Below are positions 7,013 to 13,766 of a stretch of DNA of 13,850 nt, in pieces. The DNA lies in assembly GCA_947178015.1 (NCBI GenBank), contig CAMWWW010000024.1, forward strand, positions 1-13,850. The letters are read 5' to 3'. Made by a program: the position numbers and the translations under genes. Every line of letters begins with the position of its first letter. Positions within the stretch are counted from its first letter, which is position 1. The DNA comes from an uncultured Clostridia bacterium (GTDB taxonomy: Bacteria; Bacillota; Clostridia; Lachnospirales; Lachnospiraceae). The notes under the pieces are model-generated. The model did no database searches, had not been told where the DNA came from, and worked only from the letters and a program-made list of their open reading frames with translations.

Positions 7013-8929
7013 TTAAATATCCAAATTCTGCACAAATTTTGCATTTGCCTCAATGAATTCACGTCTTGGCTCTACCTTGTCACCCATAAGCGTGGTAAAG
7101 GTAATATCAAGCTCAGAAGAATTCTCCTCATCCATCGTCACACGCAGAAGAACCCTTTTCTCTGGGTCCATGGTAGTGTCCCAGAGCTGTTCTGCATCCA
7201 TCTCTCCCAGCCCCTTATACCGCTGGATTTTATTGGTATTATCTCTCCCAACCTCATTCAGTATCTCATTCAGCTCATCATCGCTATAGGCGTACCACGT
7301 CTTTTTGTTCCGCTCAAGCTTATAAAGCGGTGGCTGCGCCAGATAGACATAACCATCCTTAATCAACTCTGGCATAAAACGATAGATAAATGTCAAAAGC
7401 AATGTGCTGATATGCGCACCATCCACATCTGCGTCCGTCATAATGATTATTTTGTGATAACGCAGCTTATTAATATCAAAATCTTCATATATTCCTGTGC
7501 CAAAGGCCGTGATCATCGCCTTGATCTCCTCGTTTCCAAGCACCCGATCAAGTCTTGCCTTCTCTACATTCAAAATCTTTCCGCGAAGTGGAAGAATTGC
7601 CTGCGTATTTTTGGAGCGGGCATTTTTGGCAGAGCCTCCTGCGGAATCTCCCTCCACAATATAAATCTCACAATTTTCTGGGTTTTTATCAGAACAATCT
7701 GCCAGCTTTCCGGGAAGGCTGGTGGAATCAAGAGCAGATTTCCTTCTTGTAAGTTCCCTCGCTTTTCTCGCTGCATCTCTCGCTCTCTGTGCGAGAATAG
7801 ATTTCTCACAGATAATCCGCGCTACATTTGGATTCTGCTCCAAAAAATAAGTAAGCTGCTCTGACACAATGCTCTCCACCGCACCTCTTGCCTCGCTATT
7901 GCCCAGCTTCTGCTTGGTTTGACCTTCAAACTGCGGCTCTTCTATCTTCACACTGATAATCGTTGTCAAACCCTCTCGGATATCCTCCCCTGATAAACTA
8001 GGTTCACTGTCCTTTAGCAGCTTATTGGTTCGGGCATACTCGTTAAATGTCTTTGTCAGCGCATTTCGAAAACCGATCAAATGCGTGCCGCCCTCAGGAG
8101 TGATAATGTTATTGACAAAACCATAACAATTCTCCACATAAGAGTCGTTGTGCTGCATAGCAACCTCAACATAGACATTGTTCTTTGTACCCTCGCAATA
8201 GATCACATTGTCATATAACGCATCCTTCGTTTTATTCAAATACGTCACAAACTCCCTGATACCACCTTCATAGTGAAATTCGCGGACCACCTGAGGTTCC
8301 TCTCTGTCATCACGGAGAATAATCTTTAAATTTCTTGTTAAAAATGCAGTCTCGCGAAGTCGGGTCTTTAATACGTCAAATTGGAATACCGTCTCCTCAA
8401 AAATCTGGCTGTCCGGCAGGAAAGTCACTGTCGTTCCCGTCTGTTCTACAGGACATTCCCCGACAACCTTTACCGGATACATTACCTTTCCCCTCTCATA
8501 GCGCTGCATATATATTTTTCCATCCTGATATACCGTGACTTCCATCCACTCAGACAAGGCATTGACCACTGACGCACCCACGCCGTGCAATCCGCCGGAC
8601 ACCTTATATCCTCCGCCGCCAAACTTTCCGCCGGCGTGCAATATGGTGTAAACCACCTCTATCGTAGAAATACCTGCTTTGGGGTGAATCCCGACCGGCA
8701 CACCCCTTCCATTATCAATGACTGTGATCGAATTATCCTTGTTCACTGTCACATCGATCACACTACAAAAACCTGCCAGAGCCTCATCCACCGCATTATC
8801 CACTATTTCATATACCAGATGGTGCAGACCCTTTTCGGATGTACTACCAATGTACATACCCGGCCTTTTCCTCACAGCTTCCAAACCTTCCAGAATCTGT
8901 ATCTGACTTGCATCATATTCTGAGTTCAT
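7013..8929 (-). CDS. gyrB: DNA gyrase subunit B
   Basis: The 638-residue ATPase subunit of gyrase. The N-terminal GHKL ATPase has the catalytic Glu41 and Asn45 in YEIVDNAVDEA, Asp72 in VIDNGRGVPVG, and the ATP-lid GGLHGVG (112-118). The TOPRIM domain has EGDSAGG (426-432) and DADVDG (499-504), which bind Mg2+ for cleavage. QRYKGLGEMDAEQLW (569-583) is the conserved tail that contacts GyrA. There is no large insertion, and the length is normal for Gram-positive GyrB. The start is fixed by AGGAGG six bases upstream, and it overlaps the recF stop by four bases (ATGA). Novobiocin-class drugs act on the ATP pocket; I see no obvious change there. Confidence 0.98.
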   Translation of the reverse strand: MNSEYDASQIQILEGLEAVRKRPGMYIGSTSEKGLHHLVYEIVDNAVDEALAGFCSVIDVTVNKDNSITVIDNGRGVPVGIHPKAGISTIEVVYTILHAGGKFGGGGYKVSGGLHGVGASVVNALSEWMEVTVYQDGKIYMQRYERGKVMYPVKVVGECPVEQTGTTVTFLPDSQIFEETVFQFDVLKTRLRETAFLTRNLKIILRDDREEPQVVREFHYEGGIREFVTYLNKTKDALYDNVIYCEGTKNNVYVEVAMQHNDSYVENCYGFVNNIITPEGGTHLIGFRNALTKTFNEYARTNKLLKDSEPSLSGEDIREGLTTIISVKIEEPQFEGQTKQKLGNSEARGAVESIVSEQLTYFLEQNPNVARIICEKSILAQRARDAARKARELTRRKSALDSTSLPGKLADCSDKNPENCEIYIVEGDSAGGSAKNARSKNTQAILPLRGKILNVEKARLDRVLGNEEIKAMITAFGTGIYEDFDINKLRYHKIIIMTDADVDGAHISTLLLTFIYRFMPELIKDGYVYLAQPPLYKLERNKKTWYAYSDDELNEILNEVGRDNTNKIQRYKGLGEMDAEQLWDTTMDPEKRVLLRVTMDEENSSELDITFTTLMGDKVEPRREFIEANAKFVQNLDI

Positions 8930-10011
8930 TCTCTTCCTCCTACTGTTCCATTCATTATGTGATATACCCTATTGATTTCAAATCTGTTCTCTATTAATTC
9001 ATCGAGACCAGTACAGGTTATAATCGTCTGTATCTCATGAATATGATTGAGAAGATGATTCTGTCTCTTGCTGTCCAGCTCGGATAGAACGTCATCCAGA
9101 AGAAGCACAGGGGTATCCTTGGTAAGCTTTTTCACAATCTCAATCTCTGCAAGCTTGAGCGCCAAAGCTGCCGTGCGCTGCTGCCCCTGTGAACCGTACT
9201 TTCTCAGATCAATTTCTCCTATGTAAAAACTGATATCGTCCCTATGAGGACCTGTATTCGTTGTCTTTAGTTTAATCTCTCTCTCTCTGTTCCTTTTCAA
9301 TATATCTAGTAATTCTTCTGCCTGACAGCTTGGCTCATAACGAATATGCAGCTCCTCCTTTTCACCACTTAATCTTCCATGAAAAATACCTACCAACTCA
9401 TCCAAGGAAGAAAGAAATTCATCTCTTCTCACAATTAATTTACTCCCATATTCAGCAAGCTGCATATCCCATATATCCAAGGTATCCATCAGCTCATGCC
9501 GAAATGGAAGATCTTTTAAAAGCTGATTTCTCTGGCAAAGAACTTTGTTATAATTTACCAGATGATATACATATAGTCTATCCAACTGACACAACTCTAA
9601 ATCAAGAAATCTTCTTCTTTCCTGCGGTCCATGCTTGATAATACTCAGATCCTCCGGCGAAAACGACACAAGGTTCACAATGCCAAATAACTCGCTCGCT
9701 TTTTTGATCGGTATTCCATTTACAGCAATTCCTTTAGGCCGATTCTTTTTTAGATGCATATCGATGCGGTATGGAATATCCTTTTTAAGAAGAATCGTTT
9801 TGATATGACTTTCTTCCATACCAAAACGAATCATCTCTCTATCCTTACTGCTTTTCTGAGATTTGCTTGTGCCGGATACATATACCGCTTCCAAGATATT
9901 GGTTTTTCCTTGTGCATTATCCCCGTACAGTATATTTGTTCTTTTGTCAAATTCCATATGGAGCTTCTGATAATTTCTAAAATTTTCCAGCTCTATCGAT
10001 TCAATTACCAT
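8926..10011 (-). CDS. recF: DNA replication and repair protein RecF
   Basis: A 361-residue SMC-like ATPase that helps RecO and RecR load RecA at single-strand gaps and supports stalled forks. Walker A is GDNAQGKT (30-37). The ABC-type signature is GSQGQQRTAALAL (273-285), and Walker B is LLLDDVLSELD (303-313). The N-terminal block IESIELENFRNYQ is typical. The start overlaps the 3' end of the S4-domain gene by 11 bp. Its ribosome binding site (GGGAG) is about 15 bases away, so expression probably relies on translational coupling. The 3' end overlaps gyrB by four bases. Confidence 0.97.
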   Translation of the reverse strand: MVIESIELENFRNYQKLHMEFDKRTNILYGDNAQGKTNILEAVYVSGTSKSQKSSKDREMIRFGMEESHIKTILLKKDIPYRIDMHLKKNRPKGIAVNGIPIKKASELFGIVNLVSFSPEDLSIIKHGPQERRRFLDLELCQLDRLYVYHLVNYNKVLCQRNQLLKDLPFRHELMDTLDIWDMQLAEYGSKLIVRRDEFLSSLDELVGIFHGRLSGEKEELHIRYEPSCQAEELLDILKRNREREIKLKTTNTGPHRDDISFYIGEIDLRKYGSQGQQRTAALALKLAEIEIVKKLTKDTPVLLLDDVLSELDSKRQNHLLNHIHEIQTIITCTGLDELIENRFEINRVYHIMNGTVGGRE

Positions 10012-10213
10012 GGATTCTTATGACTTCTCCCTTAAAGGATACAACATCCCCATTATACAGCTTTTTTCCACGCTGATACTCTGTCTCCCCGTTCACCTTT
10101 ACCTTCCCGTCCTGAATGACAAGCTTCGCCTCCAAGCCAGAGCTTACCATACCTCCAAGCTTCATAGCCTGCCCAAGCTTAATAGAATCATTCTTGATCG
10201 TTACCGTCTTCAT
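10001..10213 (-). CDS. yaaA: S4-domain RNA-binding protein, YaaA/RlbA family
   Basis: A 70-residue protein that is almost entirely an S4 RNA-binding fold. The core reads IKLGQAMKLGGMVSSGLEAK, then VIQDGKVKVNGE and RGKKLYNGDVVSF. It is the small gene found between dnaN and recF across Firmicutes, thought to act in ribosome assembly or RNA binding. A strong GGGGAGG box precedes the ATG. It begins 15 bp after dnaN and overlaps recF. Confidence 0.94.
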   Translation of the reverse strand: MKTVTIKNDSIKLGQAMKLGGMVSSGLEAKLVIQDGKVKVNGETEYQRGKKLYNGDVVSFKGEVIRIHGN

Positions 10214-10228
10214 GCCTTCCCTCCCCTG

Positions 10229-11335
10229 CTATGCCGCATTAAAATTAACTGGAAGGATCAGATAAATATAACTTTCTTCCTTGTCCTTAATAAAACAGGG
10301 CGCTTTTGGATTAACCAGAAAGATCGTTATCTCTTCATCCTCGATCACGCGCAGAGCATCGATCAAAAACTTAGGATTAAAGCCAATCATCAGATCCTTT
10401 CCTTCTTTTGTAATATCAATATTTTCATTCATAGAACCTATTGTTGATTGGATGCGCAGCTCCATATCACCATCTTTGATCGTGATAATAATGGGTTTTT
10501 TCTCCCCCTCTCTTATCAGTAGGGTCGCACGATCAATACAACTTAAAAGCTCCTTTTTATTTATCACAATCTTTGTCTCATAATCCGAAGAAAGCATCTG
10601 ATCGATCTTAAAATACTCTCCCTCGATCAGTCGGGATACCACCTTTGTTTCATTAAACTCAAACAGGATATGATTTCCAGTAAAGAAGAGTTTAACCTCG
10701 TCCTCAACGCCTCCCGATAAAATCTTGCTGACCTCCGAAAGAGTTTTTCCCGGAACAACTACTTTAATATTACCATATGGCTCTTTTAGGAGAATTTTTC
10801 GAATGGAGATGCGATGTCCATCTAAGGAAACCACCTTCAGCTCATTATTCACCACCTCGAACAACTCCCCTGCCATTAATTTATTGCTGTCATTGTCATT
10901 GATCGAAAAAATAGTCTGTTGTATCACTTCTTTTAATGTAAATTGAGAAAGACTTAGCGATTCTACTTTTTCAATATAAGGAATCTTTGTAAAATCATCC
11001 CCTGACTTTCCCGCAATATGAAACCTTGCTTTCTCACAGGTGATCGACGTAGTATAATTGTCATCGCTCTCTATCACCACATCATTATCAGGAAGCTTTC
11101 TGATAATCTCTGAAAAAACTTTAGCATTTAAAGCGATAACTCCTTTCTGAACAATCTCACCCTTAACGATTGTCTCAATGCCCAGCTCCATATCATTGCC
11201 TGTAAACCGAATATCATTTGCTGAAGCATCGATTAAGATACATTCCAATATCGTCATGGTGGTCTTTGAAGGAACTGCCTTTAAAACTGTGTTGACAGCA
11301 CGGAGAAGCTCTGATTTCGTGCAGATTAATTTCAT
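10229..11335 (-). CDS. dnaN: DNA polymerase III beta subunit (sliding clamp)
   Basis: A 368-residue clamp subunit that dimerises into a ring tethering the replicative polymerase to DNA. It begins MKLICTKSELLRAVNTVLKAVPSKTTMTILECILIDA (first clamp domain; quoted pieces: MKLICTKSELL, KAVPSKTTMTILEC). The middle and third clamp domains follow, and it ends PCFIKDKEESYIYLILPVN, the usual C-terminus. The ATG at 11335 is chosen over an in-frame ATG at 11386 because AGGAG lies ten bases before it and the family starts here; the extra 17 residues would be unlike any clamp. A DnaA box (11338-11346) falls between the ribosome binding site and the start codon. The dnaA stop lies 245 bp upstream, across the origin element. 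Confidence 0.97.
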   Translation of the reverse strand: MKLICTKSELLRAVNTVLKAVPSKTTMTILECILIDASANDIRFTGNDMELGIETIVKGEIVQKGVIALNAKVFSEIIRKLPDNDVVIESDDNYTTSITCEKARFHIAGKSGDDFTKIPYIEKVESLSLSQFTLKEVIQQTIFSINDNDSNKLMAGELFEVVNNELKVVSLDGHRISIRKILLKEPYGNIKVVVPGKTLSEVSKILSGGVEDEVKLFFTGNHILFEFNETKVVSRLIEGEYFKIDQMLSSDYETKIVINKKELLSCIDRATLLIREGEKKPIIITIKDGDMELRIQSTIGSMNENIDITKEGKDLMIGFNPKFLIDALRVIEDEEITIFLVNPKAPCFIKDKEESYIYLILPVNFNAA

Positions 11336-11337
11336 AA

Positions 11338-11346
11338 TGTGAATAA
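11338..11346 (-). promoter_or_regulatory. DnaA box between the dnaN ribosome binding site and start codon
   Basis: On the minus strand the nonamer TTATTCACA, a one-base variant of the consensus TTATCCACA, occupies the space between AGGAG and the dnaN ATG. It could be a DnaA regulatory site on dnaN or an outlying box of the unwinding region. Confidence 0.6.
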
Positions 11347-11387
11347 CTCCTTTCTGTCTTTCCATAATGAATAGAAAGAGATCCAAT

Positions 11388-11426
11388 TAGTAGCCTTAGT
11401 AATAGGGGCTGTGAATTTGTTTATAA
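11388..11426 (+). other. oriC basal unwinding element: DnaA-trios, GC clamp and DnaA boxes
   Basis: On the plus strand, consecutive triplets from 11388 read TAG, TAG, CCT, TAG, TAA, TAG. Five of six fit the DnaA-trio pattern, all in one three-base register. A GC clamp GGGC (11406-11409) follows, then a DnaA-like box TGTGAATTT (11410-11418) and a second, TGTTTATAA (11418-11426). In Bacillus subtilis this same order (boxes, GC-rich clamp, trios), in the dnaA-dnaN spacer, is where DnaA filaments onto single-stranded DNA and opens the origin. By homology of position and layout this is the melting site, with opening extending toward dnaN. Confidence 0.8.
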
Positions 11427-11429
11427 CCA

Positions 11430-11469
11430 TTATAAAGCCACTAGACATGCCGCTTAGCGGTCTTTATAA
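11430..11469. repeat. Inverted repeat in the dnaA-dnaN spacer
   Basis: Arms TTATAAAGCC (11430-11439) and GGTCTTTATAA (11459-11469) pair with one bulged base. Nested in the right half is the dyad CCGCT-T-AGCGG (11450-11460). Neither strand has a T-tract after it, so it is not a normal terminator. It lies next to the unwinding element and may be an mRNA leader structure or an origin-architecture element. Confidence 0.5.
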
Positions 11470-11540
11470 CTATGTAGAAAACCCGCTTAAAACAAGGGGA
11501 TAAGTCAAAACATATCAACAGCCTCAAAATAAATATGAGA

Positions 11541-11586
11541 TTATAAACACAAAAGCCACAGGTTATACACAATGGAATGTTTATAA
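11541..11586. promoter_or_regulatory. DnaA boxes at the 3' end of dnaA
   Basis: Three DnaA-type nonamers: TTATAAACA (11541-11549), TTATACACA (11563-11571, one base from consensus) and, on the other strand, TTATAAACA (11578-11586), which overlaps the dnaA stop codon. With the boxes at 11410-11426 they form the downstream half of a bipartite origin. Confidence 0.65.
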
Positions 11587-12936
11587 ATTAGGGTTGATCT
11601 TTTTCTTTAAAACCTCAATGGTATTTCTTGTATTTTCATCCTTTTCCATATTTGACGTGATCTTTTTGACACCGCTGATCACAGTGGAATGATCACGCTT
11701 TCCCAGATACCCACCCACCTGCTGCAATGGAATATCCAGCATATTCCGACACAAATACATCACAATCTGGCGGGGATATACAAGCTCCTTATTCCTCTTC
11801 TGAGAGATAATATCGGCAGGAGTAATATGAAAATGCTCCGCCACAAGCTTAATAATTAAGTCTGGCGTCACCTGTCTAGCCTCGTTTGGAGAGATGGAAT
11901 CCTTCAACACCTTCTCTGCCAGCGATACAGTAAGCTCCTCATTTGACAAAGAAGAAAAGGCATAGATCTTAGTCAGTGCACCTTCCAGCTCACGAATATT
12001 AGACTTAATATTATTGGCAATGTATTCGATCACTTCTATATTAATAGGATACCGTTCTAATTCTGCTTTTTTGCGAAGGATCGCGATTCGCGTCTCATAA
12101 TCAGGGGACTGAATGTCTACAGTAAGTCCCCACTCAAACCGAGAGCGCAGGCGCTCTTCCAAGGTTTCAATATCCTTGGGCGGCTTATCAGATGAAATAA
12201 TGATCTGCTTTTTGGACTCATGCAGTGCATTAAAGGTATGGAAGAATTCTTCCTGTGTCGCTTCCTTACCGATAATAAACTGAATGTCATCGATCAGCAG
12301 AACATCAACATTTCTATATTTTTCTCTAAATTCTATGGTTGAGATGTTATCCTTTCGCTGGATTGCATCAATAATCTCGTTTGTAAACTTTTCAGAGGTA
12401 ACATACAGTACCTTTGATCTTGGATTTTTATCCAAAATAAAATGGGCGATGGAATGCATTAAATGAGTCTTTCCAAGACCAACGCCCCCATATAAAAATA
12501 AGGGGTTATAAATTTCCCCCGGTGATTCAGCAACGGCTAATGACGCGGCATGCGCAAAACGGTTATTGTTGCCTACAACAAAGGTGTCAAACGTATATCT
12601 GGGATTTAGATTGGCATCAATAAGGTTTTTCTGCGCGGCAGGATCGGCCTTGGGAGCTTTTGGTTCTTCCTTTTTAATACTGTCCTCACTGATAAACTGG
12701 AAGGAATATGAGGTGCCGGTAATCTCACCTACTGTTACCATAAGCTGCTTGGAATACTTTTTCTCAATGTAATCCATATGCATCTTATCCTTTGCAAGAA
12801 TGGTAGCCTTGTTATTCTCAACAGAATAAACAGAAAGAGGCTTTAGCCAAGTCTCAAAGGAGATATCCGAAATCTCGTATTCCGTTTTCATTGTGTTCAG
12901 TATTTCGTCCCATTTATCATAGATATTCTCGTTCAT
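11581..12936 (-). CDS. dnaA: Chromosomal replication initiator protein DnaA
   Basis: The 451-residue AAA+ initiator that binds DnaA boxes and melts oriC. Domain I (1-85) is the DnaB/regulator interaction domain, and a short linker (86-108) follows. The AAA+ domain has Walker A GGVGLGKT (150-157) and Walker B DVLLIDD (211-217). The C-terminal DNA-binding domain ends with the DnaA signature GKRDHSTVISGVKKI (412-426). The ATG at 12936 is chosen because GGAG is six bases upstream and relatives begin MNENIYDKWDEIL-like. An in-frame ATG ten codons earlier is poorly supported. The gene is flanked on both sides by DnaA boxes, so autoregulation is expected. It is first of the run that continues to gyrA. 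Confidence 0.98.
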   Translation of the reverse strand: MNENIYDKWDEILNTMKTEYEISDISFETWLKPLSVYSVENNKATILAKDKMHMDYIEKKYSKQLMVTVGEITGTSYSFQFISEDSIKKEEPKAPKADPAAQKNLIDANLNPRYTFDTFVVGNNNRFAHAASLAVAESPGEIYNPLFLYGGVGLGKTHLMHSIAHFILDKNPRSKVLYVTSEKFTNEIIDAIQRKDNISTIEFREKYRNVDVLLIDDIQFIIGKEATQEEFFHTFNALHESKKQIIISSDKPPKDIETLEERLRSRFEWGLTVDIQSPDYETRIAILRKKAELERYPINIEVIEYIANNIKSNIRELEGALTKIYAFSSLSNEELTVSLAEKVLKDSISPNEARQVTPDLIIKLVAEHFHITPADIISQKRNKELVYPRQIVMYLCRNMLDIPLQQVGGYLGKRDHSTVISGVKKITSNMEKDENTRNTIEVLKKKINPNL

Positions 12937-12976
12937 GGCAGTCTCCAGTTTCCATAGGATTAACAATAAGGATACC

Positions 12977-12996
12977 GCCCTTTCGTTAAAAAGGGC
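12977..12996 (-). promoter_or_regulatory. Hairpin in the dnaA mRNA leader
   Basis: A perfect seven-base stem, GCCCTTT with AAAGGGC and a six-base loop, lies between the putative dnaA promoter and its ribosome binding site on the minus strand. It is not followed by a run of T's, so it may act on mRNA stability or translation rather than termination. Confidence 0.5.
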
Positions 12997-13008
12997 ATAT
13001 ACTTATAT

Positions 13009-13037
13009 ATTATACTATTGCGACATATTTTTCAAGA
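13009..13037 (-). promoter_or_regulatory. Putative dnaA promoter
   Basis: On the minus strand a perfect TATAAT (-10) occupies 13014-13009. Upstream are TCTTGA at 17-base spacing (13037-13032) and TTGAAA at 15-base spacing (13035-13030). The DnaA-like box TAATCCACA at 13048-13056 lies just upstream, fitting autoregulation. Confidence 0.55.
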
Positions 13038-13047
13038 AGAAAACAAT

Positions 13048-13359
13048 TAATCCACAAGGGATTGTTATGTGGAAAAGTGGAAAAGTGATCTTGACAGAGG
13101 AGAAAAAGCAGGGGCGAGAGAAGTTATAAACCGTCGAATGTGGATAGAAAAATGGGAATGTGAATGATGTGAAAAAGATTATAAACACCTTAAATAGTGG
13201 AAAAATCAACATTTTTTTGGTGAAAAATGGAGAAATACACAGAATATCAAGAAGTTATCAACAAGTTATTCACAATTTGTGGATAACTTGTCGTTTATAA
13301 AGTTGATAAGATCGTTTATGTGGATTAGCGTGTGGAAATATATGTTATGATGTGGATTA
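13048..13359. other. oriC upstream DnaA-box cluster
   Basis: This non-coding stretch upstream of dnaA is rich in DnaA-type nonamers on both strands. The best are TTATCAACA (13255-13263), TTATTCACA (13266-13274) and TGTGGATAA, the exact consensus on the minus strand (13278-13286). Others with one mismatch are TAATCCACA (13048-13056), TGTGGAAAA (13068-13076), TGTGGATAG (13139-13147), TGTGGATTA (13319-13327) and TGTGGATTA (13351-13359). A weaker TTATAAACA is at 13179-13187. Together with the boxes in the dnaA-dnaN spacer this makes a bipartite oriC of Bacillus type. The strand-opening element is in the other half, so this part probably serves as the nucleating and loop-forming subregion. Confidence 0.85.
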
Positions 13360-13398
13360 GTGTAGCAAGGTATAAGTTTTTGAAAAGACGATTTGTGT

Positions 13399-13585
13399 AA
13401 TCATTTTTGAGAATGGTCCGTGCATAGAGGTGCCTATAGTCCTCCGTCACCCCGCTCTCGCTTAGTGAAAAACGTAACGGACGGTAAGCTCGTGAACTAC
13501 CTCGCTAACCGCCGACGTTTTTCAATAGGTGCCTTGAGGACTATAGGCACCTCTATGCACTAATTTTTTGCTTATGCTAGACACG
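13399..13585 (+). repeat. Complete copy B of the ~187-bp structured repeat
   Basis: Limits are set by where the two partial copies stop matching: a conserved left flank (13399-13419) and a right border TGCTAGACACG (13575-13585). Between them, 13420-13444 and 13536-13560 are perfect 25-bp inverted arms. Inside these, CACC pairs with GGTG, TGAAAAACGT (about 13466-13475) with ACGTTTTTCA (13515-13524), and GGTAAGC with GCTAACC at one mismatch. The whole 141 bp can fold as one long interrupted hairpin. On the plus strand the terminal stem is followed by TAATTTTTTG, like an intrinsic terminator. I see no open reading frame and no obvious target-site duplication at either possible boundary. It may be a structured non-coding RNA gene or a palindromic mobile repeat. 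Confidence 0.85.
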
Positions 13586-13766
13586 TTGATTTCCTTCTTT
13601 TTCAGATTTAAAACCAAAATATAACAAAACAATCTTTATTTGTATTCCAGACACATTTATTTTTGACCTATTTTTGGAAACTTACCTATATTGTTGAGTA
13701 TAGTTATACCTTCTGTCTTTTTGTTTTTCATACTGTCAGTATAAATTTAGAAAAGTAAAAAACCGG
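13586..13766. other. AT-rich spacer between two inverted repeat copies
   Basis: No coding region or RNA gene recognised. It contains a small dyad ATACTG-T-CAGTAT (13730-13742) and a loose echo of the repeat border, CCAGACACATTTATTT, near 13648. Confidence 0.4.

Noticed and set aside
6902..7864. A 320-codon open frame on the plus strand opposite gyrB and the gyrA start
   Set aside because: It is fully antisense to well-supported gyrB, its protein has no recognisable domain, and there is no good ribosome binding site; it is a shadow.
12935..13212. Two small open frames (one per strand) within the upstream origin region
   Set aside because: They overlap DnaA boxes and the dnaA promoter, have low-complexity translations and lack convincing ribosome binding sites.
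13420..13560. A classic MITE with 25-bp terminal inverted repeats
   Set aside because: No target-site duplication is seen (left flank GGTCC, right flank TAATT), and similarity between copies continues beyond the arms on both sides, so the arms are internal stems rather than ends.
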